This document shows positions 1 through 7,538 of a stretch of 64,000 nt of DNA, piece by piece (the stretch's first letter is position 1; every line of letters starts with the position of its first letter). The DNA comes from Halovivax asiaticus JCM 14624 (lineage in GTDB: Archaea > Halobacteriota > Halobacteria > Halobacteriales > Natrialbaceae): the NCBI RefSeq assembly GCF_000337515.1, contig NZ_AOIQ01000017.1, forward strand, positions 62,001-126,000, in the 5' to 3' direction. The notes beneath the pieces were generated by a model, which made no database searches, was not told where the DNA came from, and saw only the letters and a list, made by a program, of their open reading frames with translations. Both the position numbers and the translations under genes were made by a program.

Positions 1-1
1 C

Positions 2-499
2 GAAGCGGCGATCGAGGAACTCGTCGACGCCGTCCTCGAGAAGATCCACGTCGCGAAGGCCTTCAACTCCAACCACCAGATGCTGCTGGCCGAGAAAGCG
101 AAGGAACTCGCCAGCGAACACGAAGACTCCGACTACCCCGTCCGACTGCTCTGTGTCGACTCACTGACCGCTCACTTCCGCGCCGAGTACGTCGGCCGTG
201 GCGAACTCGCCGGCCGCCAGCAGAAACTCAACAAACACCTCCACGACATCGACAAGGTCGGCAACCTCTACAACTGCGCCGTCATCGTGACGAACCAGGT
301 CGCCTCGAACCCAGACTCGTTCTTCGGCGACCCGACCCAGCCCATCGGTGGCAACATCCTCGGCCACAAGTCCACCTTCCGCATGTACCTCCGCAAGTCC
401 AAAGGCACCAAGCGGATCGTCCGCCTCGTCGACGCACCCAACCTCGCCGACGGTGAAGCCGTCATGCGCGTCGAGGACGAAGGTCTCGTTCCGGAATAA
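2..499 (+). CDS. radA: DNA repair and recombination protein RadA (3' part)
   Basis: This is the C-terminal 165 residues of the archaeal RecA/Rad51 recombinase, which forms ATP-dependent filaments on single-stranded DNA and performs strand exchange. The frame is already open at the window edge, so the start lies upstream. Visible signatures are the Walker B strand ([15 protein letters not shown]), the Rad51/RadA pattern [17 protein letters not shown], the L2 region around [20 protein letters not shown], and the typical C-terminus ([18 protein letters not shown]...EGLVPE). The stop is TAA at 497-499, followed directly by a hairpin-rich stretch. Identity is very secure; only the missing N-terminus is unknown. 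Confidence 0.97.
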   Translation, partial: EAAIEELVDAVLEKIHVAKAFNSNHQMLLAEKAKELASEHEDSDYPVRLLCVDSLTAHFRAEYVGRGELAGRQQKLNKHLHDIDKVGNLYNCAVIVTNQVASNPDSFFGDPTQPIGGNILGHKSTFRMYLRKSKGTKRIVRLVDAPNLADGEAVMRVEDEGLVPE

Positions 500-507
500 C
501 AACGAAC

Positions 508-586
508 TTTTTGTGCTGCGGGTTCGCCTCCGGCGAACCGCTTGCACAAAAACTTCGATGAAAAAGGCCGGCGGCTCCGCCGCCGG
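508..586. repeat. two tandem hairpins downstream of radA
   Basis: The first hairpin is compound. Outer arms TTTTTGTGC (508-516) and GCACAAAAA (544-552) enclose inner arms GGTTCGCC (521-528) and GGCGAACC (532-539). The second has 8-bp arms CCGGCGGC (568-575) and GCCGCCGG (579-586) with a 3-nt loop. It is followed by a CGCTCGC duplication near 592. The T-run and position just after the radA stop, and before the convergent gene at 614-1009, suggest a two-way transcription end. It may also belong to a dispersed haloarchaeal palindromic element family. Confidence 0.6.
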
Positions 587-613
587 AGAACCGCTCGCTT
601 CGCTCGCGGATGC

Positions 614-1009
614 TTACCGCTCCACCGCCGTGAGCGCCACCTGTCTGTGCTCGACGACGCGTTCGATCGCTTCCTTCTTGTCTTCGGGATCTTCGAGGCC
701 ATCGAGCCATCGGCAGTCAGCGTAGAAGGTGACGAGCGCCGTGACCTCGTCGTCGGAGAGTCGACCGAGGTTCCCCCCGATCGAGGCGTAGACTGTTGGC
801 GGTTCGACGCGTTCCGTAACCGCTTCGTACTGTTCATCGCCGATCATCTCCTCCAGATAGTCGTACGAGCGTAACTCGGCGGCAAGCGCTCCGCGCAGGC
901 GGTCGGTTCGGTCGCGCTCACGCTTCCAGTACAGAATTCCGGACCCGACTGCGGTCGTGATCGAGCCGATGAGTGCCCCGAGCACGAAGCCGGTCGCGGT
1001 CGCCGCCAT
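614..1009 (-). CDS. small membrane-anchored hypothetical protein
   Basis: A 131-residue protein I do not recognise by function. It has one N-terminal membrane segment (residues about 4-26, AATATGFVLGALIGSITTAVGSG) followed by a soluble, charged, probably helical domain of about 100 residues. The basic KRERDR after the membrane segment suggests the tail is cytoplasmic. It converges with radA, from which it is separated by the hairpins at 508-586. Codon bias matches its neighbours and there is no competing frame of similar quality. Likely a conserved haloarchaeal hypothetical; role unknown. Confidence 0.7.
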   Translation of the reverse strand: MAATATGFVLGALIGSITTAVGSGILYWKRERDRTDRLRGALAAELRSYDYLEEMIGDEQYEAVTERVEPPTVYASIGGNLGRLSDDEVTALVTFYADCRWLDGLEDPEDKKEAIERVVEHRQVALTAVER

Positions 1010-1302
1010 AATCGACGGACGGTTGATTGCCGGGTATGCCTGGGCCTTGCAGAAGGGTGTCTAGCCCATTTTTCGCCGTCTTCGTCGCCGGAGTCGACTT
1101 CGGCGCCGTTCTGGGTGCCTTTTCGGTCAGACCGCCCACTCGATGCGCATCGCTGAGCTATCGCCCTCGAATGTATCAGTGCCGTCGTCACGTTCCATCG
1201 CCGACGATCTCTCCGGGAGCATGCTCATACGCATCTCTGCTGGTGTCTGGCTGCTTCCACAACCGCCATCACTGCGCTCTGTTCCGCGGTTACGACGGGC
1301 GT
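1010..1302. other. intergenic, no gene seen
   Basis: Nearly 300 bases between the start of the membrane hypothetical and the stop of comB. Both flanking genes are on the minus strand, so this holds the promoter of the former. Open frames here are short, lack haloarchaeal composition and show no start signal. I see no RNA gene. Confidence 0.5.
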
Positions 1303-2049
1303 TCATCGCTGTGCGGTGGCTGTTGCGTCCACGAGGCGCTGTCTCTCGAGTTTCGGGACGATCTCTCGGCTGTCGAACGCGAGTGTATACTCGTAGAGGT
1401 CGGTCCGCTTGATCCGAGGCTTGTCCTCGTATTTTGGCCCTTTCCCGAACTGTACGACCTCGCGATAGGTATCACGCTGTTCCTCGGTTGGCGGGACATC
1501 GTGGAGGTGTCGGGCGATATACAGTGCACCGACGGTGTCCTCGGGTGATGGTTTTCCGTTCGAGCCGGCGGCGACGAAATATGCGTTCCGATCACTGTTC
1601 CGAAGGTAGTCTGCGACGGCTTTGCCGTTGGTCAGTCCACCGACGTAAATATCGACGTCGTCCCCGCCGGCCAGTCGGAGATCGGTGACCGCGTTTCCAC
1701 CGTTAGTCGACGTCATCGCCGTCGGTCGGCCAGCCACGTCGATATCCTGAACGAAACTCGGCGAGTTGAAGAAGTCGTATCCCGACTCGCCCTCGTAGTT
1801 TGGGCCGGACCCACCGCCGATCTTCGCCCGGGGATGACGCTTCTTGAAGTCGAGTTCGTTTCCCCGCTCTTCGGTGACGTAGACGTACTCTGCACCGTTG
1901 GCTAACAGCTCCGGTACAGTCGTCGAAAACTGGGCGACATCGACGACCACGTAGTTCCCAGGGGCTGGATCGTCGGGAATTTCCGCACGCGAGGGAATGA
2001 TCGTCTCTAGTAGCTTCGACTCGAGTGGCGCATCGACACTGGCGCTCAT
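1303..2049 (-). CDS. comB: 2-phosphosulfolactate phosphatase family protein (ComB-like)
   Basis: A 248-residue member of the ComB family, Mg-dependent phosphatases that in methanogens convert 2-phosphosulfolactate to sulfolactate during coenzyme M synthesis. Supporting blocks are the N-terminal VVVDVAQFSTT (variant of the family's D-x-x-R/F-A-T strand), the GGGSGPNYE loop, RPTAMTSTNGG, and the PSPEDTVGALYIA region near the C-terminus. Haloarchaea are not known to make coenzyme M, so here it may act in sulfolactate or sulfonate metabolism or on another phosphate. It follows the ECF transporter operon in the same direction, across a gap holding a (TC)23 tract. Its start codon sits in a potential hairpin. 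Family call secure, substrate inferred. Confidence 0.85.
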   Translation of the reverse strand: MSASVDAPLESKLLETIIPSRAEIPDDPAPGNYVVVDVAQFSTTVPELLANGAEYVYVTEERGNELDFKKRHPRAKIGGGSGPNYEGESGYDFFNSPSFVQDIDVAGRPTAMTSTNGGNAVTDLRLAGGDDVDIYVGGLTNGKAVADYLRNSDRNAYFVAAGSNGKPSPEDTVGALYIARHLHDVPPTEEQRDTYREVVQFGKGPKYEDKPRIKRTDLYEYTLAFDSREIVPKLERQRLVDATATAQR

Positions 2050-2070
2050 AGCGATAGCTCTCGCGCTATG
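2047..2070 (-). promoter_or_regulatory. hairpin covering the comB start codon
   Basis: CATAGCG (2047-2053) and CGCTATG (2064-2070) are perfect 7-bp arms around a 10-nt loop. On the minus strand the arm at 2047-2053 contains the comB ATG (2049-2047). A leader RNA folding this way would hide the start codon. Whether it acts in vivo depends on where transcription begins, which I cannot determine. Confidence 0.4.
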
Positions 2071-2161
2071 GATAATAGGATAACTAAGAGTGATATACAG
2101 CCGGATAGTCAGCTATACGCGACTATATATGCAACCTCTCCGTACTCAAGTGACCGGACGA

Positions 2162-2213
<52 letters not shown>

Positions 2214-2308
2214 TCGCCGTATGCCGTCGGTCGTTTACGGTTCGGAGGCTACTTCGACATTTGGGCGTAGTTAACAAGTAGCCCGACCTCCGGTGAACCC
2301 CACCCTTC

Positions 2309-3118
2309 CTACAGCACGACCGCAATGACAGCCACAACGGCCAGTGAACCGCCGACGAACCCGATGTCGACCGGTCGAACCTGGAGGTCAGCGAGTTGCA
2401 GTTCCGTACTCGCTGCATCGTTGAGGGAGTGAGAGAAGCCCCTGGTCTCCATCGCTTCGACAGTGACCCGACTTCGCTTGGCAACGTTGAATATCATCGG
2501 ATAGAACGCCCGCATCGAGAGTTTGAGCAGATACAGATAGTGTCGCCAGCGGAAGCGTCCGGGTGAGTCAGGTGGGGCACTACGCAGTCGATACGAGTTG
2601 ACGAGGTCGTGGTACTCCTCGAACAGCACCGGGAGCATCCGGTAGCCGTAGGTGATGAGGAACGTAAACTGCCGCGGCAGTCCGAGACTGCGCAACCCGC
2701 GAGCGAGTGTCTTCGGTCCCATGCTTGAGAAGACAGCCAGGCTTGAGACTGAGATGATCGTCAGCTTTAGCGTAAACGGGATCAGCGCGCGCACCGCCGC
2801 GACTGGATCGCCGGTAAACGCGGTCACGATCGCATACGACACGAGTGTCGAGGCCACGCTGAATGCCATCACCCCAACGAGAAAGAGGCTCACTCGTGAG
2901 AGGACTGCGAGTATTGAGACGAACGCCAGTAGCCCTAGCAAGACTTCGGTGTCGTAGAACAACCAGGGGATGAACAGGAAGATACCGTACCAGAGCAACA
3001 AGACGCGGGGATCGAGGCGGTGGAGGAACGATCCTTCGTTCTCGTAGGCCGTCCGCAAGAGATCGGTTTTGATCGCGTCGACCGACGTTGCTTCACGGAG
3101 CTTGTCGAGTACGCTCAT
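2309..3118 (-). CDS. ecfT: ECF transporter transmembrane component EcfT
   Basis: A 269-residue CbiQ/EcfT-family integral membrane protein, the scaffold that couples the ATPases to the substrate-binding S protein in energy-coupling-factor uptake systems. It has about five hydrophobic segments (around residues 38-58, 60-85, 85-110, 115-135 and a last one at the C-terminus). The cytoplasmic coupling helices carry Arg-containing motifs (NSYRLRSAP and AMETRGFSHS) that match the X-R-G signatures which contact the ATPases. Its ATG overlaps the stop of the upstream ATPase gene by 4 bp (ATGA type), so translation is coupled. Third gene of the S-A-T operon. Confidence 0.9.
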   Translation of the reverse strand: MSVLDKLREATSVDAIKTDLLRTAYENEGSFLHRLDPRVLLLWYGIFLFIPWLFYDTEVLLGLLAFVSILAVLSRVSLFLVGVMAFSVASTLVSYAIVTAFTGDPVAAVRALIPFTLKLTIISVSSLAVFSSMGPKTLARGLRSLGLPRQFTFLITYGYRMLPVLFEEYHDLVNSYRLRSAPPDSPGRFRWRHYLYLLKLSMRAFYPMIFNVAKRSRVTVEAMETRGFSHSLNDAASTELQLADLQVRPVDIGFVGGSLAVVAVIAVVL

Positions 3119-4872
3119 CGGTTTCCCTCCGTGATCGGTGCTGGCGACGGATCGTCCACCCCGAGGCGGTCCGCGAACGCTGTAACCGTCAACGGTGCGG
3201 GCTCGAGGCCGAGTGCCTCGGCGAGACGGACGACCTGTGGCGGACGGAGGTTAGCCCGTTTGAGGACAGTGGACTCCGAGAAGACGCGTCCGGGTGGTCC
3301 GTCCGCGATGACGTTACCGTCGTCGAGGATGACGACCCGTGTTGCCCACGCTGCCGCGAGTTCGAGGTCGTGCGTCGCGATGACCACCGTTTCGACGCGC
3401 TTTCCGGCCCGATCGATCGTCCGACCGACCTCCTCGCGGCTCGCAAGGTCGAGACTGCCGGTCGGTTCGTCGAGCAGAATGATCGACGGATCGGTTGCCA
3501 GTCCGACTGCCAGCGAGGCGCGTCGTTGTTGCCCGACGCTGAGGAGGCGGCCGTCGCGATCTTGCAACTCCGTCAGTTCGAGAAACTCGATCACGTCGTC
3601 GACGCGGCTGTCCACGTCGGGATAGTTTCTGTCTTCGAGATAATGGGCCACGTCGGCCCGTACCGCGTCGTCGATGAACATCTCCTCTGGATCCTGGTGG
3701 ACGTAAACGACCTCCGTTGCGAGCTGTTCCGGAAGGACCGACTCCGTGTCGAGTCCATCGACGGTCACTATGCCTGTGTCGGGCGTTTCGAGACCGGTGA
3801 TCAACTGCAAGAGCGTCGACTTCCCGGCACCGTTTCTCCCGAGGAGGACGACTCGCTCGTCGGGATAGAGATCCAGCGAGACAGAGTCGAGTACCGTTCG
3901 AGTCCCGCTCCGGAGGGTCTGGTATGTGTGAGAGACGTCGGCGAACGAGATGACGGGCTCGGACCGCCGGTCGACCGTTGCCGTCTTCGCGACGGCACCG
4001 TCGGATCGATCCTCCGTCTCGGAGATTCGGTCGGCGAACTGGTCGATGCCATCTCTCAGCGTCACTGGGAGCTCCCCATCATCGTCGAAGACACGCTCGG
4101 CGAGCCGCGTCACCTGTGGTGGGTGAACATCCTGTGCTCGAAGGTCGTCGAGCCTATTTAGCGCCTCGTCGACGGGTAGTTTCCAGCTGATCGCCCCGTC
4201 CTCGACGAGGACGACGTGGTCGCAGTACTCGGCGATATACTCCGTCTGGTGCTCGATCGTGACGACCGTCTTTCCCTGGGCCCCGTTGAGCCGGGCGAGG
4301 TGGTCGTAGGTCTCGCGAGCGTTGCTTGGATCGAGCTGTGCGGCCGGTTCGTCGACGATGAGGATCTCCGGGTCGAGAGAAAGCGCCGCAGCAAGTGCCA
4401 CGAGATGTTTCTGGCCGCCCGAAAGCTCCCAGACGAACCGGTCTTCGAGTCCGTCGAGGTCGAGCATGGCGAGCGTCCGGTGCGCTCGCTCACGGTAGTC
4501 TGCCTGCCCGTAGTTCAAGGGAGCGAACGCCACCTCCTCGAACACTGTCGGATTGACGAGTTGGTTGTCGAATTCCTGGAATACGTAGCCCACGTGCCGG
4601 GACAGTTCAGACACCGAACTCGTCCGCACGTCGAGCCCGGCGACCGTGACCTGTCCTTCGATCGATCCTTCGTAAAAATGTGGGATGATCCCATTGAACG
4701 ACTTGCACAGTGTCGTCTTCCCGGACCCGTTGCCGCCGACGACTGCGACGAACTCGCCTGGTTCGATCTTCAGATTTGCTCCTGATAGGACAGTCTCGTC
4801 GCTCCCCGGGTATCGAAACGAGAGATCTTCCACGACGATCGTTCCGTCGTGAGTGGTTTCCGTCGCCGTCAT
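3115..4872 (-). CDS. ecfA: ECF transporter ATPase, two fused ATP-binding domains
   Basis: A 585-residue protein holding both ABC ATPases of an ECF importer on one chain. Domain 1 has Walker A GGNGSGKTT (46-54), ABC signature LSGGQ (150-154) and Walker B ILIVDEP (ending 176). Domain 2 has Walker A GRNGAGKS (345-352), a variant signature LSVGQQ (from 444) and Walker B IILLDEP (ending 470). The usual arrangement is two separate proteins, EcfA1 and EcfA2. The fused form fixes the heterodimer. It overlaps the S-component upstream and ecfT downstream by 4 bp each, so all three are made together. Location: cytoplasmic face of the membrane. Confidence 0.92.
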   Translation of the reverse strand: MTATETTHDGTIVVEDLSFRYPGSDETVLSGANLKIEPGEFVAVVGGNGSGKTTLCKSFNGIIPHFYEGSIEGQVTVAGLDVRTSSVSELSRHVGYVFQEFDNQLVNPTVFEEVAFAPLNYGQADYRERAHRTLAMLDLDGLEDRFVWELSGGQKHLVALAAALSLDPEILIVDEPAAQLDPSNARETYDHLARLNGAQGKTVVTIEHQTEYIAEYCDHVVLVEDGAISWKLPVDEALNRLDDLRAQDVHPPQVTRLAERVFDDDGELPVTLRDGIDQFADRISETEDRSDGAVAKTATVDRRSEPVISFADVSHTYQTLRSGTRTVLDSVSLDLYPDERVVLLGRNGAGKSTLLQLITGLETPDTGIVTVDGLDTESVLPEQLATEVVYVHQDPEEMFIDDAVRADVAHYLEDRNYPDVDSRVDDVIEFLELTELQDRDGRLLSVGQQRRASLAVGLATDPSIILLDEPTGSLDLASREEVGRTIDRAGKRVETVVIATHDLELAAAWATRVVILDDGNVIADGPPGRVFSESTVLKRANLRPPQVVRLAEALGLEPAPLTVTAFADRLGVDDPSPAPITEGNR

Positions 4873-5720
4873 GCGGATCGGGTCACCCGGTACCAGACGA
4901 TGATCGCGATGACTGCGGAGACGACGATCGGCACCGCGATGAAGTGCTGGCCGTACACCGCGAGGAATTCGGGCTCCCAGACCACGTTGATCGCCCCGCC
5001 GACTTCACTTACGGCCCCTGCAACGAAAGCGAGTGGGAACGCGAGCAGTACCGCTAGTGATGCCTTGATCGAGACTCCACCGGCCATCGATGCGCCGCGT
5101 CTGCCCTGGAACGGCTCCATGCCGAGCAGCGGCTCGATTTTGCCGTGGAGCTTGGGGTAGAGATACAGCGCGGGAATCACGCCGAACCCGATGCCGGTGA
5201 TTGCCATCTGGACGAGGAAGTCTACCCCTTCGAGGACGATGATGCTCTCGGGGAGACCGGCAACCGCTTCGAGCTCCTCGACACCGACGTACACCTTCCC
5301 GATGTCGATGATGGTCGCAAGGAATTCTTCGAGGGCCTCCGCGACGAACACGACGATCGCCAACTGGGTGGTGTTTTCGGGATCCTGCAGAAGCTTCGCG
5401 GCGAAGTAGTAGCAGACGGGGATCAAGAACAGTCCCTCCATCGCACCCAGTCCATCGAACTCTCCGAGCAGTATCTCGCCGAACACGATCTCACCGACCG
5501 GGACTGCCAGTGCAGCCCAGTAGGTCCTAAACAGGAGAATCAGGACGATCGGAATGAAGACGAACTCGCCGACCCCTATTTCGAGCGGACCGAGTGAGAA
5601 TTCTGGGAGAATTTCCGTGACGGCGTTTTGTAGCCCCGTCAGCGACATGACGAGGATGAACGCCATCATATTGTGCTTGCCGATGGAAAACCGACTCCCC
5701 GTCGCTGAGGATGTACTCAT
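4869..5720 (-). CDS. ECF transporter S component (substrate-binding membrane protein)
   Basis: A 283-residue, very hydrophobic protein with six or more membrane segments, first gene of the operon. After a polar N-terminus of about 15 residues come hydrophobic helices near 18-40, 50-70 (FVFIPIVLILLFRTYWAALA), 95-110, 120-140 and 165-185, with a final pair at the C-terminus. Acidic residues lie inside several of them (GEIVFGEILLGEFDG). The position ahead of fused EcfA and EcfT is the main reason for the S-component call. I cannot name the substrate. The downstream comB-like gene hints at a sulfonate or a related metabolite, but that is inference only. Confidence 0.72.
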   Translation of the reverse strand: MSTSSATGSRFSIGKHNMMAFILVMSLTGLQNAVTEILPEFSLGPLEIGVGEFVFIPIVLILLFRTYWAALAVPVGEIVFGEILLGEFDGLGAMEGLFLIPVCYYFAAKLLQDPENTTQLAIVVFVAEALEEFLATIIDIGKVYVGVEELEAVAGLPESIIVLEGVDFLVQMAITGIGFGVIPALYLYPKLHGKIEPLLGMEPFQGRRGASMAGGVSIKASLAVLLAFPLAFVAGAVSEVGGAINVVWEPEFLAVYGQHFIAVPIVVSAVIAIIVWYRVTRSA

Positions 5721-6046
5721 GTGTCACTCGATAGTTCTCTGTGTGTTATTTCAAAACTTATAATAATAGTATATAACTGGTGTGAGGGGCGATGTTCCGT
5801 CAATAGGCCGATCTAGTGATATGTCGAATATATATCCATCATAGTTGGACTTAATCGTCGACTTCGGTCACACACAGATGATGGTATCAGTCGCCCGTGA
5901 TGGATACAGAACCGTACAGTTATTACTCCAGGACGACGCACCCACCCGCTCGTTCGTCTCGACAGGCAACGACGTGCTCGTCGACGGATCATCGTCGCCG
6001 CCTCGGTTCGGCGATGGGAGCTGCGCTACGGTGGGGAGGGCGGGCG
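5721..6046. promoter_or_regulatory. AT-rich divergent promoter region
   Basis: About 320 bases separate the ECF operon (minus) from the TIM-barrel gene (plus). The AT-rich core TTATAATAATAGTATATAA at about 5758-5776 is a good archaeal TATA element for the ECF operon, 40-55 bp upstream of its first ATG. A second AT tract, ATATATATCC, lies at about 5829-5838 on the other side. A purine-rich GTGGGGAGG at 6031-6039 is a ribosome-binding site for the gene starting at 6047. No convincing gene is present between. Confidence 0.6.
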
Positions 6047-6856
6047 ATGCCTGACCCGACACCGCGATTCGGTGCGGCCGTGGACATCCGATTCGAGACA
6101 AGTATCGACTCGTTTGTCGCCTTTCTCACCGAGCGGGGGCTGGATCACGTCGAACTCCGCGCCGGTTATCTAGACGCACGAGAGGATACCCCTGAACCGG
6201 CGGCCCTCCGGCGAGTCGCCGACGAGCACGGCGTGACGTTCTCCGTCCACGCCCCCCACATCGACCTCGCACCGGGGACCATCAACGACCCTCTCCGGTC
6301 TGGCGCGGTCGAAGCGATCAGGGACACGGTTGAGTTCGCCGCCGCCATCGACGCCGTCGGTGTCGTCGTCCACGGCGGCGCCGCACGGACGCGGTACCCG
6401 GCTCGTGTCCGTGAGTCCGTCCGGTCCCGAGCCGTCGAGACGATCCGAGCGTGTGCCCAACACGCCGCTGCAGTCGACATCCCGCTCTGTGTGGAAAATC
6501 AGCGCAGTAAGGCCGGTGTGAGACGATTCACTGCGACCCCGGATCGGCTGGCTACCTTCCTCGACGATGTCGGCGTCGGATCGGACACGCTCCGCATTAC
6601 GCTCGACATCGGCCACGCGAAAGCCAGCGGTATCGAGTACGACCGATTCGTCGACCGATTCGACGACCGAATCCACCTCGTCCATCTCCACGATAACGAT
6701 GGCAAGACGGATGCACACGATCCACTTCCATCGTTTCGGTCGGTCGCCGACGACATCGGCGCGCCGTACAACGTCCTCGAGATGAAGTCCCACGACGACA
6801 TCGAGCGATCACTCGAGGGGCCCGCCGGTCGGACTGGTCTCGATTCGGCCCGTTGA
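6047..6856 (+). CDS. xylose-isomerase-like sugar phosphate isomerase/epimerase
   Basis: A 269-residue AP-endonuclease-2 family TIM barrel (IolE/sugar phosphate isomerase type). Markers are HVELRAGYLDA near the N-terminus, the metal-site strands FSVHAPH, VVVHGGA and LCVEN, then LDIGHAKASG and HLVHLHDNDGK, which supply His, Glu and Asp metal ligands. ATG at 6047 is chosen because it follows the GTGGGGAGG ribosome-binding site and begins the first barrel strand. The reading frame extends further upstream, but that part has no family similarity. The protein is a little short compared with the usual 270-290 residues. Substrate unknown; endonuclease IV is less likely given the short length. Confidence 0.82.
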   Translation: MPDPTPRFGAAVDIRFETSIDSFVAFLTERGLDHVELRAGYLDAREDTPEPAALRRVADEHGVTFSVHAPHIDLAPGTINDPLRSGAVEAIRDTVEFAAAIDAVGVVVHGGAARTRYPARVRESVRSRAVETIRACAQHAAAVDIPLCVENQRSKAGVRRFTATPDRLATFLDDVGVGSDTLRITLDIGHAKASGIEYDRFVDRFDDRIHLVHLHDNDGKTDAHDPLPSFRSVADDIGAPYNVLEMKSHDDIERSLEGPAGRTGLDSAR

Positions 6857-6923
6857 TCGTCCGCGCCGAACGCGAATACGGCGAGCACCCGATCGAAGAA
6901 AATGCGATAGCCCCGACCGCCGG

Positions 6924-7349
6924 TTAGTCTTCGATCGTCGTCTTCTCGCCGTCCGCGTCGCCGCGGTAGATCTCGGCGCCGTCCTGGGCGACCTTCTCGG
7001 CTAAGACCGCACACTTGATTCGCATCGGCGAGATGTCGACGCCGAGCATGTCGGTGACGTCGTCGCGTTCCATCGAGAGGAGTTCGTCGACGGTTTTCCC
7101 CTGGAGCGTGCTCGTGAGCATGCTCGCCGAGGCCTGGCTGATGGCACAGCCGTCGCCGCTGAACGCGACTTGTTCGATCGTGGCCCCGTCGTCGGTTTCG
7201 TCGAGGACGACGTCCATTCGGATCTCGTCGCCACACATCGGGTTCTCGCCGACGTGACTGAACGTTGGATCCTCGAGCTCCCCGTAGTTACGGGGGTTCT
7301 TGTAGTGATCGAGGATCTGCTGTCGGTACATATCCGAGCCAGTTCCCAT
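6924..7349 (-). CDS. sufU: iron-sulfur cluster scaffold SufU/IscU-like
   Basis: A 141-residue NifU-N/IscU-family scaffold on which the cysteine desulfurase assembles nascent Fe-S clusters. It begins MGTGSDMYRQQILDHYKNP, the standard haloarchaeal start, and has three ligand cysteines at about C39 (NPMCGDE, with the adjacent Asp that aids cluster release), C68 (GDGCAIS) and C113 (IKCAVL). The same frame continues upstream, antisense to the protease repeats, but that extension is a composition artefact. The partner desulfurase sufS lies 3.4 kb away on the same strand, an unusual separation. Confidence 0.92.
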   Translation of the reverse strand: MGTGSDMYRQQILDHYKNPRNYGELEDPTFSHVGENPMCGDEIRMDVVLDETDDGATIEQVAFSGDGCAISQASASMLTSTLQGKTVDELLSMERDDVTDMLGVDISPMRIKCAVLAEKVAQDGAEIYRGDADGEKTTIED

Positions 7350-7538
7350 TTGATAGCCGTTCGGCCGGTCCGGCAAAAAGGATTGCGCCGTCGGCGGGCA
7401 GTGCCGTCGTCGGTAGGGTTCTTGACACTGTTGCGCTGGCGAGGACCGATCCCGCCGGCGGGGCTGAGTTATCTGCTGGCGACTACTGGTCAGTCGGCCA
7501 GAATTCTTACCGTCGAGGATACTCAGGGTTGGGTACTG

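Noticed and set aside
5845-6054. Short open frame starting with TTG ahead of the TIM-barrel gene
   Set aside because: Weak start, low coding character and overlap with the ribosome-binding site of the real gene.
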